DNA from: Lasiosphaeria ovina
Lineage: Eukaryota > Ascomycota > Sordariomycetes > Sordariales > Lasiosphaeriaceae
Assembly: GCA_033439765.1 (NCBI GenBank)
Contig: JAULSN010000012.1
Coordinates: 744,001-808,000, forward strand
DNA: 64,000 bases
Reading direction: 5' to 3'
Made by a program: the position numbers and the translations under genes. Below the pieces are notes generated by a model that had not been told where the DNA came from, searched no databases, and worked only from the letters and a program-made list of their open reading frames with translations. This document shows, piece by piece, positions 9,688 through 20,961 of the stretch (positions within the stretch are counted from its first letter, which is position 1; each line of letters starts with the position of its first letter).

Positions 9688-12165
9688 ATGAAGGGCGTAG
9701 CTCGGACACTAGGGGCCCTGTGCTTCCTGGCAACAGCACAACCAGGCCTCTCGTTCGGCACCATCAACTCGGCCGGCCAACACGCCGAGCACGAGCACAT
9801 CACGCGCGACGCGCTGGGGTGCGCGCCCGGCGTCAAGTCGACGGGCGACTGCTTCGAGAAGCTGTCGATCCTCAACCTGGCGGGCGGCCCGAGCACGGCG
9901 GGCGGCGTGGGCGCGCCCGACTCGGACGAAGTCTTCAACTCGGCCGCGCACTGCGACGACGCCGACTTCCTCGACCACGCAAAATGGGGCCTCCCCGGCA
10001 CGTATCCGCGGACGCGCGCGCAGGCCACGGGCGCGCTGATGGACTGCGTGGCGCACCTGGGCGGGCGCTTCATCGACGGCATCGCCGCGTCCGCGCGCCT
10101 GCTCGACAGCAAGGACGCCGTCGTCAAGAAGGAGAGCGACCTGAGCTCCAGCACGTGCACCTTCTTCTCTGGCGCCGGCGGCCGCGCAAAGTGCGAGGCG
10201 CTGGAGGGCTTCGGGCGCGCGCTGCACGGTGTGCAGGACTTTTACTCGCACTCCAACTGGGCCGACGTGGCCGACACCAAGGTCAACATCTCGCGCACTA
10301 ACCCGCCGGGGCTGTCGCTGCCCGCCTCGTCCTTCATCCTCGACCTGCGCAGCGCCGCCAGCCCGGCCGGCCTGACCGTGCCCGACGACCTGACGACGGG
10401 CTGCTTCATCTCGTCGTTCGGCGACCCGCTCGGCGGCGCCAAGGAGTGCATCAAGCAGGGCCGCATCACGCACGACACGCTCAACAAGGACAAGGGCGTC
10501 ATCGGCGACGCGCCGTCAGTAGCCCTGCCGCCCGGCACACCGCTGACCAGCGGCCCCGGCACGGCGCGCGGGCAGATCGCGCACAACTTCGAGCAGGCGG
10601 TGGTCGGCGCCATCGGCGAGACGCGGCGGCAGTGGGCCGACTTCCGCGCCGAGCTCGAGGCGCGGTACGGGCCCACCAAGGCCGCGCACATGGTGTGCGC
10701 GCTGACGCGCGACGAGCCGTGGAAGGACTGCAGCGGGCGGCAGATCGCCGTCGTCATCGACAGCTCCGGATCCAACCAGGACACGGACCCGGCCAACTTC
10801 CGCATCGCCGCCGGCGCGCAGTTCGTCGCCACGCTGGTGACCAAGGCCAGCGCCGCCGGCTCCGACGCGCAGCCCGACGAGGTCGCCGTCATCGACTTTG
10901 ACGACAGCGCGCGCGTGGTCTCGCCGCTCGGCGACCCATCGACGGCGTCGTTCGACGGCATCGACTCCGAGGGCGGCACGTCGATCGCGTCGGGCGTCGC
11001 GCTGGCCATCGACACGCTGACGGCGGACACGGCCGCCGCCGACGTGCGCGACCGCGCCGGCATCGTGGTGCTGACGGACGGGCAGGACAGCGACACGTCG
11101 TCGCTGCTGGCCGCGCTGGACCTGGCCGCGCAGCTGGGCATCCGCGTGTCGTTTGGCTTCCTGGCGCCGCCGGCGAACCCGGTGCCCGTGGCGCGGCGGC
11201 TGCGGCGCAGCCTGCGGGCCGCGAGCCTGCGGCCGCTGTACGAGAAGCGGCAGTCGTTCTCTGGGGCGAGCGACCCGCTCAGCGGCGCCGAGCCCGACGT
11301 CGTGGCCGCCATCCTGCGCACCGGCGGCATCTTCGGGACCATCACGTCGGCCGAGGCGCAGCGGCGGTTCGTGGACCTCGTCGTCTCGCACGGCGCCACC
11401 AACATCGACGGCACGCGCCCCGGCGCGACCAACGGCGGCCCGCTGTTTCCGGGCGTCACCGTCGTGGCGCTGCTGGCGGGCAGCGGCGCGGTGACCCCGT
11501 CCAACTCATCTTCATCTTCAAACACCACGCTACCGGTTCTCAACGGCACTACCGTCGCGACAACACTCGGCCAGGGCCTGCCCGACACCTACACGTACCG
11601 CACCAACGCGACGGGCGAGCACCTCAACTTCACCGTGCAGGCCATCACGCCATCCTCTTCCTCCACAGCAAACCTCACGCTCGCCGTCACGCTGCGCGAC
11701 GTGCGCGGCAACAAGGACCTCGGCGCGGCGGCCGCCGACAGCGCCAGCGGCGGCGTCGCGAGCATCGCCTTCGACGCCGGCGCTGCAGGGACAGATCTGC
11801 AGCTCGTCGTGCGCGCGTCGTTTGGCGGCGGCGCTGTCGGGCCAGCAACAGCCAACAGCAACGGCACAGCCGTCCCGCCCGGCCTGGCGCTGCTGTACGC
11901 GGTGCGCCTGGACGTGGTCGGCGGGGCAGCAGCGGGCAACGGCACCGGCCCGGCGACGAACGGGACTACTGGCGGTGGTGGCGGTGGGCTGTGTCCGCTG
12001 GCTGCGCCCGGGGCAAATAATACTGCGTGCTCGGCGCAGGGCGAGCTCAAGTGCTGCGGGTCCGGGTTCTTGACGTGCGATAACGGTGCGTACGTCTACC
12101 GCGCGTGCGGAACTGGGACGGTCTGTCGCGCGGCGGGCGCGAGTGTGTTTTGTGACTGGCCGTAG
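9688..12165 (+). CDS. Secreted protein with Het-C-like N-terminal region, VWA domain and Cys-rich tail
   Basis: An intronless 825-residue protein. Residues 1-23 form a signal peptide ending near GLSFG. Residues ~30-190 hold conserved His/Asp blocks (EHEHITRDAL, then ALHGVQDFYSHSNWAD) that resemble the Het-C/zinc-dependent phospholipase-C fold. A von Willebrand A domain spans about 350-560: it opens IAVVIDSSGSNQD with the DxSxS metal site, has a GGTS motif and an IVVLTDGQDSD strand. Residues ~575-770 are rich in N-glycosylation sequons and beta-type sequence. The last ~50 residues contain eight cysteines in a pattern like small carbohydrate-binding modules, ending VFCDWP. It is likely an extracellular or wall-bound adhesion or binding protein. 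The Het-C-like and CBM-like calls are by eye. Confidence 0.85.
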   Translation: MKGVARTLGALCFLATAQPGLSFGTINSAGQHAEHEHITRDALGCAPGVKSTGDCFEKLSILNLAGGPSTAGGVGAPDSDEVFNSAAHCDDADFLDHAKWGLPGTYPRTRAQATGALMDCVAHLGGRFIDGIAASARLLDSKDAVVKKESDLSSSTCTFFSGAGGRAKCEALEGFGRALHGVQDFYSHSNWADVADTKVNISRTNPPGLSLPASSFILDLRSAASPAGLTVPDDLTTGCFISSFGDPLGGAKECIKQGRITHDTLNKDKGVIGDAPSVALPPGTPLTSGPGTARGQIAHNFEQAVVGAIGETRRQWADFRAELEARYGPTKAAHMVCALTRDEPWKDCSGRQIAVVIDSSGSNQDTDPANFRIAAGAQFVATLVTKASAAGSDAQPDEVAVIDFDDSARVVSPLGDPSTASFDGIDSEGGTSIASGVALAIDTLTADTAAADVRDRAGIVVLTDGQDSDTSSLLAALDLAAQLGIRVSFGFLAPPANPVPVARRLRRSLRAASLRPLYEKRQSFSGASDPLSGAEPDVVAAILRTGGIFGTITSAEAQRRFVDLVVSHGATNIDGTRPGATNGGPLFPGVTVVALLAGSGAVTPSNSSSSSNTTLPVLNGTTVATTLGQGLPDTYTYRTNATGEHLNFTVQAITPSSSSTANLTLAVTLRDVRGNKDLGAAAADSASGGVASIAFDAGAAGTDLQLVVRASFGGGAVGPATANSNGTAVPPGLALLYAVRLDVVGGAAAGNGTGPATNGTTGGGGGGLCPLAAPGANNTACSAQGELKCCGSGFLTCDNGAYVYRACGTGTVCRAAGASVFCDWP

Positions 12166-12647
12166 GGAAGTGGTTGGGGACTTAGGGATAGGAGATGTTG
12201 TGGATCTGAAGGGAAATATGCATTGACTTGGTCGTTTAAATATCTGGTTAGCTTTTAGAAAGGAGTCTTGGCTTGGGGATATCATATCATATCGCATCAC
12301 GCGGCGTTGGAGTTTGTTTTAGCAGGTTCATAGAGGAGAAAATGTCAATATCACTCCAGCTTATTCACCAAAGTTTACAATAGGTTGCTGGTCTAAAGAG
12401 TGTTGGTCTTTCATGAGCATGAAGAGATGTAAATCGTCCGTGCCGCAGTCCAACACTTGCAAGGCGGACTGCACTCTTCACGTGGCGGCACACATGAGAC
12501 AGTGATCTCAGCTAAAGTTGTTGATTGCCTCAGCCACGGCTTCTATGCGGGGCCTGGAGATGGGAAATCTGAACTCGCTCACGATACCATCTCGCCGTAG
12601 ACGGCTTTCCATCTCGGCGCATATCCAGTCATCTCGTTGCCCGCCCC
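12166..12647. other. Intergenic region
   Basis: Downstream of the VWA gene and upstream of the NLR-type N-terminal domain gene. No further feature seen. Confidence 0.5.
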
Positions 12648-13450
12648 ATGGACCCGCTGTCTATATCGGCCAGCGTCGTGTCTCTAGCGTGTGCGGCGGC
12701 GAGTTTGCTGGCAGGAATCCAGAAGCTTGTTTCCCTGTCCAGCCTCGGACGAGCTGCTCTGGATACTCAACAAAGTAAGCCACCTGAAAACAAGGTTGTC
12801 GGGTGCTGTTGGCGTTGTATGAAGAATCCTATTAACATCTTGCTGTCAAAGCTGGCTGATCTGCGCGTGGTTCTCTGTGCTATCAGCGACTTGGTATCCA
12901 CCACCGAAGAGGCTTTTGGTCTCTCAAGTGAAACAGAGATAGAGGGTCCTTGCGAGCCGGACCAGCCACACGCTCAGCGAGCTCCAGCAATTCGTCGATG
13001 AGAAGCCCATGAAGAAGACTGGAAACGGGCAACGGTTTCTATCCCGGAGAGGATGGCTGAAACACGAGCCCAAGATACGGACGTTTCGGGAGCGGTTACG
13101 TGATTGCCAACTCGGCATCACACTACATCTGTCGGTGATATCGACCAGCCGCGTGTAGGGTTCCGCTTGAGTCCCCGTTGCACAAAGGCTCTAATGGGCG
13201 AAGGTCTGCCGTCCAGTATGAAATCCAGGGGCTGTCGCTGTCCGGGAGCTACCGCCAAACACCGCAGGCTCTTCAGCTACCGCCAGACCAGACTACCACA
13301 GTCGCCACCGACACCACTCCCGGCCGGGACGGGGCAGCGAACGCAGGAGCAGAACCGGCAGTATCCTCGGCACTCGAGTTATTACTCGTCAACAAGCCAT
13401 CAGACGCGCCCCGTCCCTACCCAACGCTCAGTACTGCCGCACTCACGTAG
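12648..13450 (+). CDS. Orphan N-terminal domain of fungal NLR/ankyrin type
   Basis: The start MDPLSISASVVSLACAAASLLAGI is the typical opening of the alpha-helical N-terminal domain found before NACHT or ankyrin regions in fungal STAND proteins. The frame changes once near 12894-12942; a 49-base GT-AG intron there links it to a segment with TLSELQQFVDEKP and then a WLKHEPKIRTFRERLRDC helix, both matching the family. A second intron, 13153-13216, would link to a last exon ending in TAG near 13450. The product would be about 230 residues with no NTPase or repeat domain after it. It is either a free-standing N-terminal-only gene or a decayed NLR. The donors are not consensus (GTATCC, GTGTAG), so the model is tentative. 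Confidence 0.45.
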
Positions 13451-13592
13451 GGGATCATATTTGACAGCCGCCAGTTGTTAGGTACTTGTTTTATTGCTGT
13501 CTAGCTCAAGTCTTAAAGAACCAAACCCACAGTCTATCTCCCTCCTTCTATTTACTCCTTCATCTACTCAGCCATCACACCTCATAGCCTTC

Positions 13593-14603
13593 TCAAAGCC
13601 TAATCTTCAGCAGTCCTCCGTGTCCACCGATGCCCGTAGTATTCCCCGCCTGAGTGACAAACAGCTCGCACCCGTCCAGCGAAAGCTGCACGGCCGTGGG
13701 CGCGGCAACGACAGTCGCCACGCCCTCGCCACCAGCAATCAGAGTCTGCACACCAGCAGGGGTGATCTTGACGACGGACGAATGGTGCAGCGCGACATAG
13801 GCATTGCCGGTGGTGTCGACAGCAAAGTCGTCGTAGGCGTTGCTCAGCCCGATGGCGCCAGTGAGAGTGCGGATGACGCGCAGGGCGCCGACGACGTTGC
13901 CCTTGGCGTCGATGGGCACGCGCGCAAAGAAGCCGCGCGCCGAGTTCGTCAAGTACAGCCAGGCGCCCTGGACGCGGATGCCGTTGACGCCGAGCGGCAG
14001 CTCTGCACCGGCCGGGGCGCCGAGCGCGGCGGCGTCGGCCCACACGACGTCGGTGGCGCCGGTGGCTGTGTTGATGCGCAGGACGCGGGCGCCGGTCGAG
14101 TCGGCGGCCAGTACAAGGTGCGGGTGGGCGGGCAGCGACGCGAGGCCGTTCATCAGCTGCGTGGCGACAGGGATGGCCTTGGTGACGTGGCCGGTCGGCT
14201 GGCGCGCGTTGCCGCCTCCCGACAGGGTCACGACGAAGAGCGTGGCGCTGCCCGGCAGGAAGGCGCCGTTGCTGTAGTTGCCGCCCGCGACAGCGTACGC
14301 GTTGGGGCCGACGGGCGTGATGCCCAGCTGGCTGGTGACGGCGGGGAGTGAGACGACGTCGTGGGGTGCTGGGGTGCGCGCGTTCGGGTCGATCGACTTG
14401 AGCGTGTTGGACGTGACTTCGGTGAAGAGGATGCTGCCCGAGGGGAGCACGTGCAGGTTCTCGACGAAAGAGTCGTCCGAGTAGAGGTAGATTGGGCTGA
14501 CGACGGGCGGTGGCGGTAGGCTCGCGGCTACGACTTGCTGGCTAGCGCTGACCAAGATCAGCGGGAGCAGCACGCCCAGCGAGAACTTAGCTGAGAAAGG
14601 CAT
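13593..14603 (-). CDS. Secreted SMP-30/gluconolactonase-like beta-propeller protein
   Basis: A single-exon gene of 336 residues. Residues 1-26 are a signal peptide (hydrophobic core GVLLPLILVSAS). The rest is a run of beta-blade repeats: ENLHVLPSGSILFTEV near the start, then LTGAIGLSNAYDDFAVDTTGNAYVA, and later DGCELFVTQAG. These resemble the SMP-30/NHL propellers of many fungal secreted hypothetical proteins. Metal-site residues cannot be assigned with certainty by eye. A likely role is lactone hydrolysis or ligand binding outside the cell. Length and signal peptide fit the family. A TATA-like box lies about 145 bases upstream. Confidence 0.8.
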   Translation of the reverse strand: MPFSAKFSLGVLLPLILVSASQQVVAASLPPPPVVSPIYLYSDDSFVENLHVLPSGSILFTEVTSNTLKSIDPNARTPAPHDVVSLPAVTSQLGITPVGPNAYAVAGGNYSNGAFLPGSATLFVVTLSGGGNARQPTGHVTKAIPVATQLMNGLASLPAHPHLVLAADSTGARVLRINTATGATDVVWADAAALGAPAGAELPLGVNGIRVQGAWLYLTNSARGFFARVPIDAKGNVVGALRVIRTLTGAIGLSNAYDDFAVDTTGNAYVALHHSSVVKITPAGVQTLIAGGEGVATVVAAPTAVQLSLDGCELFVTQAGNTTGIGGHGGLLKIRL

Positions 14604-16250
14604 GGTGATGGTGGTAAGTCATGGGGGTGAAGTGATAGAGTGAAGGCTTTGCTTGGTCTGCTGCTTTGCGTGATGATCTTGGTTCAAGTGCCTCTTGTTG
14701 CAAGTGTCTGCCGAGACAAAGCAGCCATAGGTGACCGCGGACGGGACATTATATACGCGAGTGAGTATCCAGAAAGAACTTCAGGGGTTGAAGAGCGTCG
14801 GTTTCCGATGTCAGTTCGGTCTCCAACGTCAACACCCTCGAGCAGAGATGACAAATGCCAAGCTAGGGCTAGCTCGCGGGTTGTCAAATAAGCGCAACGG
14901 CCTAGTATATTCGATCCGCCTGCGTATCCGCTGCCTATTTTGCCCGGGCTGCTTAGCCCTTGCCCTGAATACAGTGGGTCATCGATTCCTTCAGTCCCTT
15001 TTCGCGGTTATGGGTGAGAATCGGCCGCCAGCGAATCGACACGATAGAGCTGTAAAGGTTCTCGAGTCGGAGGAACCGTTAGAAGAATCGGGGAAACGTC
15101 TTGAACCAGTTCGGCCATGTGTTTGCGGTGGTTGTCTCGTCGGCTAACCACTACGTTTTTGACGGTGATCATCATACGTCATGTCTCTTGGTGGCGCGGT
15201 TCTTGTATGGGTGTACATGTACCTACCGGGCGATTTTGAGAGGTGCATAATTGTACGACGCCTCATTCAGTCATCCGGCTACTGAATTGAGGAGGGATCG
15301 TCTTGTCGTTGAGTTGCTATGTCTAGCTCAAGTTACGGTATCCGCTCGTTCTTTTTTTCTCCTCGCAACTCTAACACCGAGGTTTTGCTGCATCAGGAGC
15401 CATAAATTGAGGCAATCAGTCCTGCATATGCAATGTCATCAGTAGAACGCTTGGGGTTGGGGTTGCGTTGGGCTGGGCTGAGCGGAACGAGGCTGCCTGC
15501 CAGAGACCAGTGTCAATGTCAGTGTCAGCTCAGGTTTGAGTCTAGTTATCGCATTGCCAAACCGGGATTGCGTCTGCAACGCGCCGCAGTCCCATTAGCT
15601 TGCTCAGCGGCGCAACTGGAAGCGAGTACCGGCCTGTCAGACGGATGCGGAGCTTGGGAGGTCCGTGTGCGATGTTTGTCAATAGCTTGCAGCGTTATTT
15701 TGTAGCATGAGGTAATTGGAAAGCTTGGTCATCGCGGCGTCCGGGGAAGTTAACCTGGGAGTCGGGACGGGGTCGGGATTACCTTAACTGGGCTGTTGTT
15801 TCTAAAATAAGTCGCACTAAGGACGGATACAGTAAGCCCGTCTCGCTGGCAGCAGCCCGCACGGCCAACAGGACGCCACAGCCTTAAGTGCCCAGCGGCC
15901 AAATTGGCCGCGCTTTGGGGCTGGAGTCATCTGTCAGCGCGCTCTCTGTAAGCAGTCTGCGCTGAGAGGTGGGGCATGAACAACCCAAACTTTCCACCTC
16001 GGCAACATCCACTCACTCCTTCCGCCCAGAGTCCCAAGAAAGCAGGCAGTCTTTCAGATTCTAGAAGTTAACATTATCTCCTTTGTGCAGGATTTGTAAT
16101 ACGGATACGCGTTGCCAAGATGGGATTGTCTATCTAATTAACGAACTCCGAATTGGCCAGCCTACCACCCAAGATCACCTCGCTAAAACCAAAAGGGGGG
16201 GAATAGAGGAGAGACGAAGAAATGCCACCAGCTCAGTTCGAACCAAATCT
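14604..16250. other. Intergenic region, 1.6 kb
   Basis: No coding region could be supported on either strand. It contains the promoter of the SMP-30-like gene and, at its right end, the 3' flank of the Zn2Cys6 gene. Confidence 0.5.
14748..14755 (-). promoter_or_regulatory. Probable TATA box of the SMP-30-like gene
   Basis: On the minus strand this reads TATATAAT, about 145 bases upstream of the ATG at 14603. Position and sequence fit a core promoter; there is no direct proof. Confidence 0.4.
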
Positions 16251-19066
16251 TCAAAATCGATTCGCCAGCCCGTCCAGGTCCGCAAACAGCTGGCTCCACC
16301 CACCATCCTCCACAGCCAAGGCGCTTCCCAGCAGATTCTCCCACACCATGCCCTCGGTGATGGGGTCGGGCGGCACCTCCGAGCCACTGCTGTCTCCATA
16401 ATACTCCCACTCGGCAGGCATGCCACTCCCGCCGACAGGCTGCTGCTGCGGGTCCAGCAAGGTCGAGAAAGACGACGACGACGATGACGACGCGATGAAC
16501 TGCTCTCCGATGCCCGCGACGGTCCCGCTGTTCTGCTCTGCGCTGCCAGCGCCGGACAGCACCGGCGCTGCGCCCGCTCCTGCCCCTGGCGGATAGTACG
16601 GCGGGTAGCCATCGGCGACGTTGGTCGGCGGCATGGCCTCCATGGGCAGCGGCAGCTGCTGCTGCAACTGCTGCTGCTGCTCGGCAATGGCGGCCGCCTG
16701 CACGACGCCGTGCACGCGGTACCGCCGCAGGATGCCGACCAGCTTGTGCACGAGCCCGGCCGCGATCGCCGACACGACGGCTGCCTTCTCGAGCAGCCGG
16801 CACGCGGAGGCTATCTCGGCGCGCCGCGTCTCGTCCTCGGCGTCGCACCCTGTCATTGGCCCCCTGCCTCCATCACCGCTGCTGCTAGTGCTGTGGTCCT
16901 CGTGGCTGCTGCCGACGCCGCCAGTGCACAGCGCCAGCGTCGGGTCCGCCATCAGCACCACGCACGCCATGAACACGTGGTTGACGACGGTAGCGCTGCG
17001 GCACGGCTGCGGGCGGCGGCGCGAGCGAGAGCTCCCACCGCCTCCGCCACCGCCACCACCACCCTCAAGCGACGCGCGCAGCAAGCCCGCGCCGATCCCC
17101 AGCACGGCCCGCGCCGACGCCAGGCACGTGGCGCGGAAGCGCATAAAGCGCGGGTCGGCGTCGGCGATGCCGGGCTGCGCGAGGAACGGGCGCAGGAACC
17201 GCGCGCGCCGCGCGTGGATTGCCAGGTGCAGCACGCCGCGCTGCCAGCCGCCGGGATCCCGGACCGCCGAGCCCGTGTTTGTGTTCCGCTCGGCGGCCAC
17301 GGGCAGCGCGGCCAGCGCGTCGTCGAACAGCGCGCTCAGCGCCAGCACGCGGTCGAACGGCAACGCGTCGACGTCGCCGCCACCCGCGCCCAGCGGCTGC
17401 GCGTCCACGATGTGCCGCGAGATGACGGCCAGCCGCAGCCGGCACATGAGCCCCGTCACGTCCGTGGGTGGGTCGGCCGCTGGCGGCGGCCCTGTTTGTG
17501 GTGGTGAACTGTTGTCGTCGAGCGTCGCCAGCTCGCTGTCGTTGACGTTGCGCGGCCAGTGCACCTGCATGTGCTGTGGGTTGATGCTGTAGATGCGGTC
17601 CGACGGCCCGCCCATGGGGCCCATCAGCCTTTTGGTCTGTTAATCACGGTTGCTGGCAAGGCATCAAGTTGACCCCTTTTTGAAAAGGGGTTAGGACACA
17701 CAATGTATGTATGCAACTCACCAGTCGGTCGACGCAATGTACCACCACACGCGGCGCTTGATCTCGCGCAGCATGGCGCAGTCGGCAGTGGCGCTGTCGA
17801 CGAGGTGCAGCTTGGCCTCGCGGGCGACGGCCAGCGCGGTGCTGTGGAACTGGCGGAACAGCGTCGAGCAGCCCTCCATGTTGTAGATGAGGTCGGCCAG
17901 GACCAGCACGGCCTGCACCTCGACCAGCGACCCGCCGGCGATGGCCGTCGCCGCGCGCCGCGCCTGGTCCAGCAGGTCCCACGCGGCCTTGCGCCACAGC
18001 CGCAGGAAGTGCTCGGCGTGGCCGCGCGACTCGAACGGGTGGCGCGTCCCGCTTTCGCCAGCCCTCGGCTCCTCCCAGAAGAACGCCGCCGTGGCCGCCA
18101 CGCCGAGGATCAGCGCCGCGTGGCACGTCGTCGTGTACACCTCGGAGCCCGACTGGCCGAGCTCCTGGAACGGCCGCGCGTAGAAATCGGTCACGACGGC
18201 CCGCAGCCACGGCACGTGCACGACGTTCAGCAGGCCGTGCGGCGACGAGGCCGCGTCGAGGTAGTCGTCCAGCAGCGCCAGCGCGTGCTCGCGGCTCGGT
18301 AGCCAGATGGGCCGTGATAGTTCCATGTCGGTGATCTGCCCGAAGATGATGCACGGGTGGCTGCTCGCTTGCACGATAGTCAGGATCACGCGGTCGCGGT
18401 TGTTGTTGTTGTTGGTGGTGGTGGTGGTGGTGGTGGTGGTGTCGTCGGTCTTGTATATCTAGGTAAGGCGTGGTTCCCCTCAGCAACCAGACTTGTATCC
18501 GGTGCGATATATATATGTTTTCTTTTGGCTTGACTCACCGGGTTGAAGGCGCCCGCCTCTATAAAGGCGTCGAACCCTAGGGGTCCGCTTGGCGGATACT
18601 GGATCCGGCCGGGGCCATGCTTTGGTACCAGTGCGGTGGCTGAGGCAGTGGTGGTGGTGTCTCTCTTCCCCAGCCAGGTGAGTTCATGTTGTTGCTGGTG
18701 CTGTCCGCCGGCCGAGAGGGTAACGACGGCATCTTCGAGCTTTCGCAGCCTGGCGAGGATGTCGGCGTAGGCGCCAGGATCGGGGCTAGCCGCGGTGGTG
18801 GTTGTGGCTGAGTAATACTCAATGCCGGACGCAGCTGGGCCTGGAGGCGGAGGTATGCCTTGCACGCCCTGGCACGGCCGACCACGGGATGCGCAGCTCG
18901 AGCACGGCCTTGCCCGGTCACACTTGAGCTTCTTCAGCCGGCAGAAGTCGCACGATATCTGCGGCTGCCTCTGCCCGGGCCGGACAATCCGGGGCTGCGG
19001 TGGGCCCGGCGGCTTCACGGGCTGGATGGCATTGTCTCTGGCGGAAAGTGACACCTTTCGCTTCAT
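16251..19066 (-). CDS. Zn2Cys6 transcription factor
   Basis: Three exons, 19066-18539, 18458-17722 and 17628-16251, join in phase to 880 residues. Introns are 80 and 93 bases, both with GTGAG donors. The binuclear cluster is perfect: C39-x2-C42-x6-C49-x5-C55-x2-C58-x6-C65, with a basic RLKKLKC core. The middle region belongs to the fungal specific transcription factor family; REIKRRVWWYIASTDWLMG spans intron 2 and matches the conserved helix of that domain, supporting the splice. Exon 2 opens with a poly-Thr and poly-Asn run encoded by a GTG/GTT repeat on the plus strand (about 18400-18440). The C-terminus has Gln, Ser and acidic runs typical of activation domains. It should be nuclear and bind CGG half-sites. 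The nearest neighbours are over 1.6 kb away, so its target is unknown. Confidence 0.92.
18397..18441 (+). repeat. Trinucleotide repeat inside the transcription factor
   Basis: Five GTT and then about ten GTG triplets on the plus strand encode Asn and Thr runs at the start of exon 2. Its length is likely to vary between strains. Confidence 0.7.
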
Positions 19067-20961
19067 GGCTCGCGTCTGGCAACAGTTGGCACGCCCAATA
19101 GCAACAGAGCGAAGTTAGAACAAAATTAGCGTCGACCCGGGCTGCACGGCAAGACCCAAGTGCCGGTTTTCTCCGTGGTCGTTTATGGGTCAATTAACTG
19201 TTTGGGCGTCGGTGTGCCTCATTCGTGCATACGGCATATCCCCACAGACTGGATCCCTGGATCGCTGAGGCTGCTGCTGGCGGGAGGTTGCTGTTGAGGT
19301 GGTGAGAAGTTGAATGTGGATAGCTAGCGAGGCAGGCCGGATTATCCACGGAGCCTCCGGTGAGACTACCCGGCCACGGGGCAACTGGTGGGATGGGCCA
19401 CGCTTTTAAAATGCTACGCGGTGCTGAGTAATGCCCAGCCCACCGCCACTCCCGCAACTAAATTGTTTCCTATCGCTACCTACGGACTGCGGATAGATAT
19501 TTGGCCCGTAGGTGGTGGTGTATACCAGGTTCCAGGTTGGCGCGAATCTCGAGCCTTGACTCACTTGAGTGCTGGGCCAGTGCAGTGGGCAGTGCTGCGT
19601 GATTGGCGCGTTTGTGCTTTGCCTCATGGTTCCCGGCGAGCGTTTGGAATCCCCCGCATCCCGCCTTTGGAATCCCCCGCTGCCCTGCTTCCTTCGCCTG
19701 CTCCGCTTAGCCTTGGCCGGAGTTGGTGGTGTTGGCCGCTGGGAGGACCTTGTATCCGGAGCGTGGGGGCCGCAGCTATAAAGCCACTTAGCTCCCTCTC
19801 CTGGAGCCAACTGTCTTGTCGTCAACTCTTTTGCGAGCCTCGGACTTGTCCTGTCTCTTCATTGGTGTCATTGGACGCTGTCAGCACTTTGCGCCCACTA
19901 AAACGCAGGGGTCGCGTTACACACGGCCTTGCGTTGTTGCCTAAATGCCTGAGAGTTCTTGGCGCCACACCCAACGGCCCCTCAAGTTCCCACTCTCCGC
20001 CAGGTCATTATTTTATTTTTCGGGGCCGAAACGACTTATTCCTGAGGGCTATCACTTGCATGCAATGTGACATCAGACCTCCCTCTAAACAGATATACCC
20101 CGATCTGATCGTGGGTAATTAATGAGATAACCAGAGCCTCGCCAGTGTCGGCGCTGACTGATCCTTCTGTGGCTTCTGAGACGACCCTAGAGTCTGCCAG
20201 CCTTACGGGGCACGGGGCACGGGGCGCGGCCCAGAACATGCCACCGTTGCATTTCTCGAGGGTTGGCTTCCTCTTGCCGCATCTACTGGCATCCCGCATA
20301 CGTGACTAGCGTCCTGGTTGACAAGTCTGGGGCTGCGGCGGGAGCCTTACCGACTTGTTGGCTCGTCAAGCGCTGGTAGTAATTAGTGCCCCTTCATTTT
20401 CGGGAAGGATGCCGCTCCTTTGATGCCGGGTTCTTGCAGAGGCGCCATGGCAATATTGATACCCTCGATTTTCGCGCGGCAAAACACCCACCAGGCTACA
20501 ATTTCTATCTTGCCAAGACCCTTCTCCAACTTAATCTAAAATGGTTCCCAAGGTGTGGACCTACATGTCGCTACCCACACCACTAAGGACTAAGGCCAGG
20601 ATTTGGACTTAGCCAGCACCAGAGTCTCTCGGTGGTATGGAATCGGAATCAAGCGCCACGCCATCGCACTCGCAACCCAGGGCGTGTCTTCGGATAAGTC
20701 AAACTGCCTAATGCAGAAGGTGAACACAGTTTCTGCACGGAAGGATCATGCCGGCTGCACGGCACCCTGGTATAGCCACTCTCACCGAGTCAGATCTCCT
20801 GGTTGCAACCGTTTCGTGCCAACGACTGGCCTGTTGCGGGATTCTCACCAGGATTGAAACTGGTTTTGGTTATCCAAAACAGACCGACTGAAAATAACCT
20901 ATTTACCGAGGAGGATTATACCAAGTTGCAACTAGAGCTCACGTCTTAGCCGAGACTTGTG
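19067..20961. other. Intergenic region, 1.9 kb
   Basis: No gene was supported. It includes the promoter of the Zn2Cys6 gene. A 15-base direct repeat (TTTGGAATCCCCCGC) occurs at 19643-19657 and 19666-19680. A TATA-like ctataaag lies near 19775, followed by a pyrimidine-rich stretch, but no ORF of note follows. A short GGGGCAC repeat occurs near 20211-20228. Confidence 0.45.

Noticed and set aside
10242..11588. Long open frames on the minus strand opposite the VWA gene (448 and 291 codons)
   Set aside because: They mirror a GC-rich coding gene with strong codon bias, show repetitive Arg/Ala/Ser composition and no domain.
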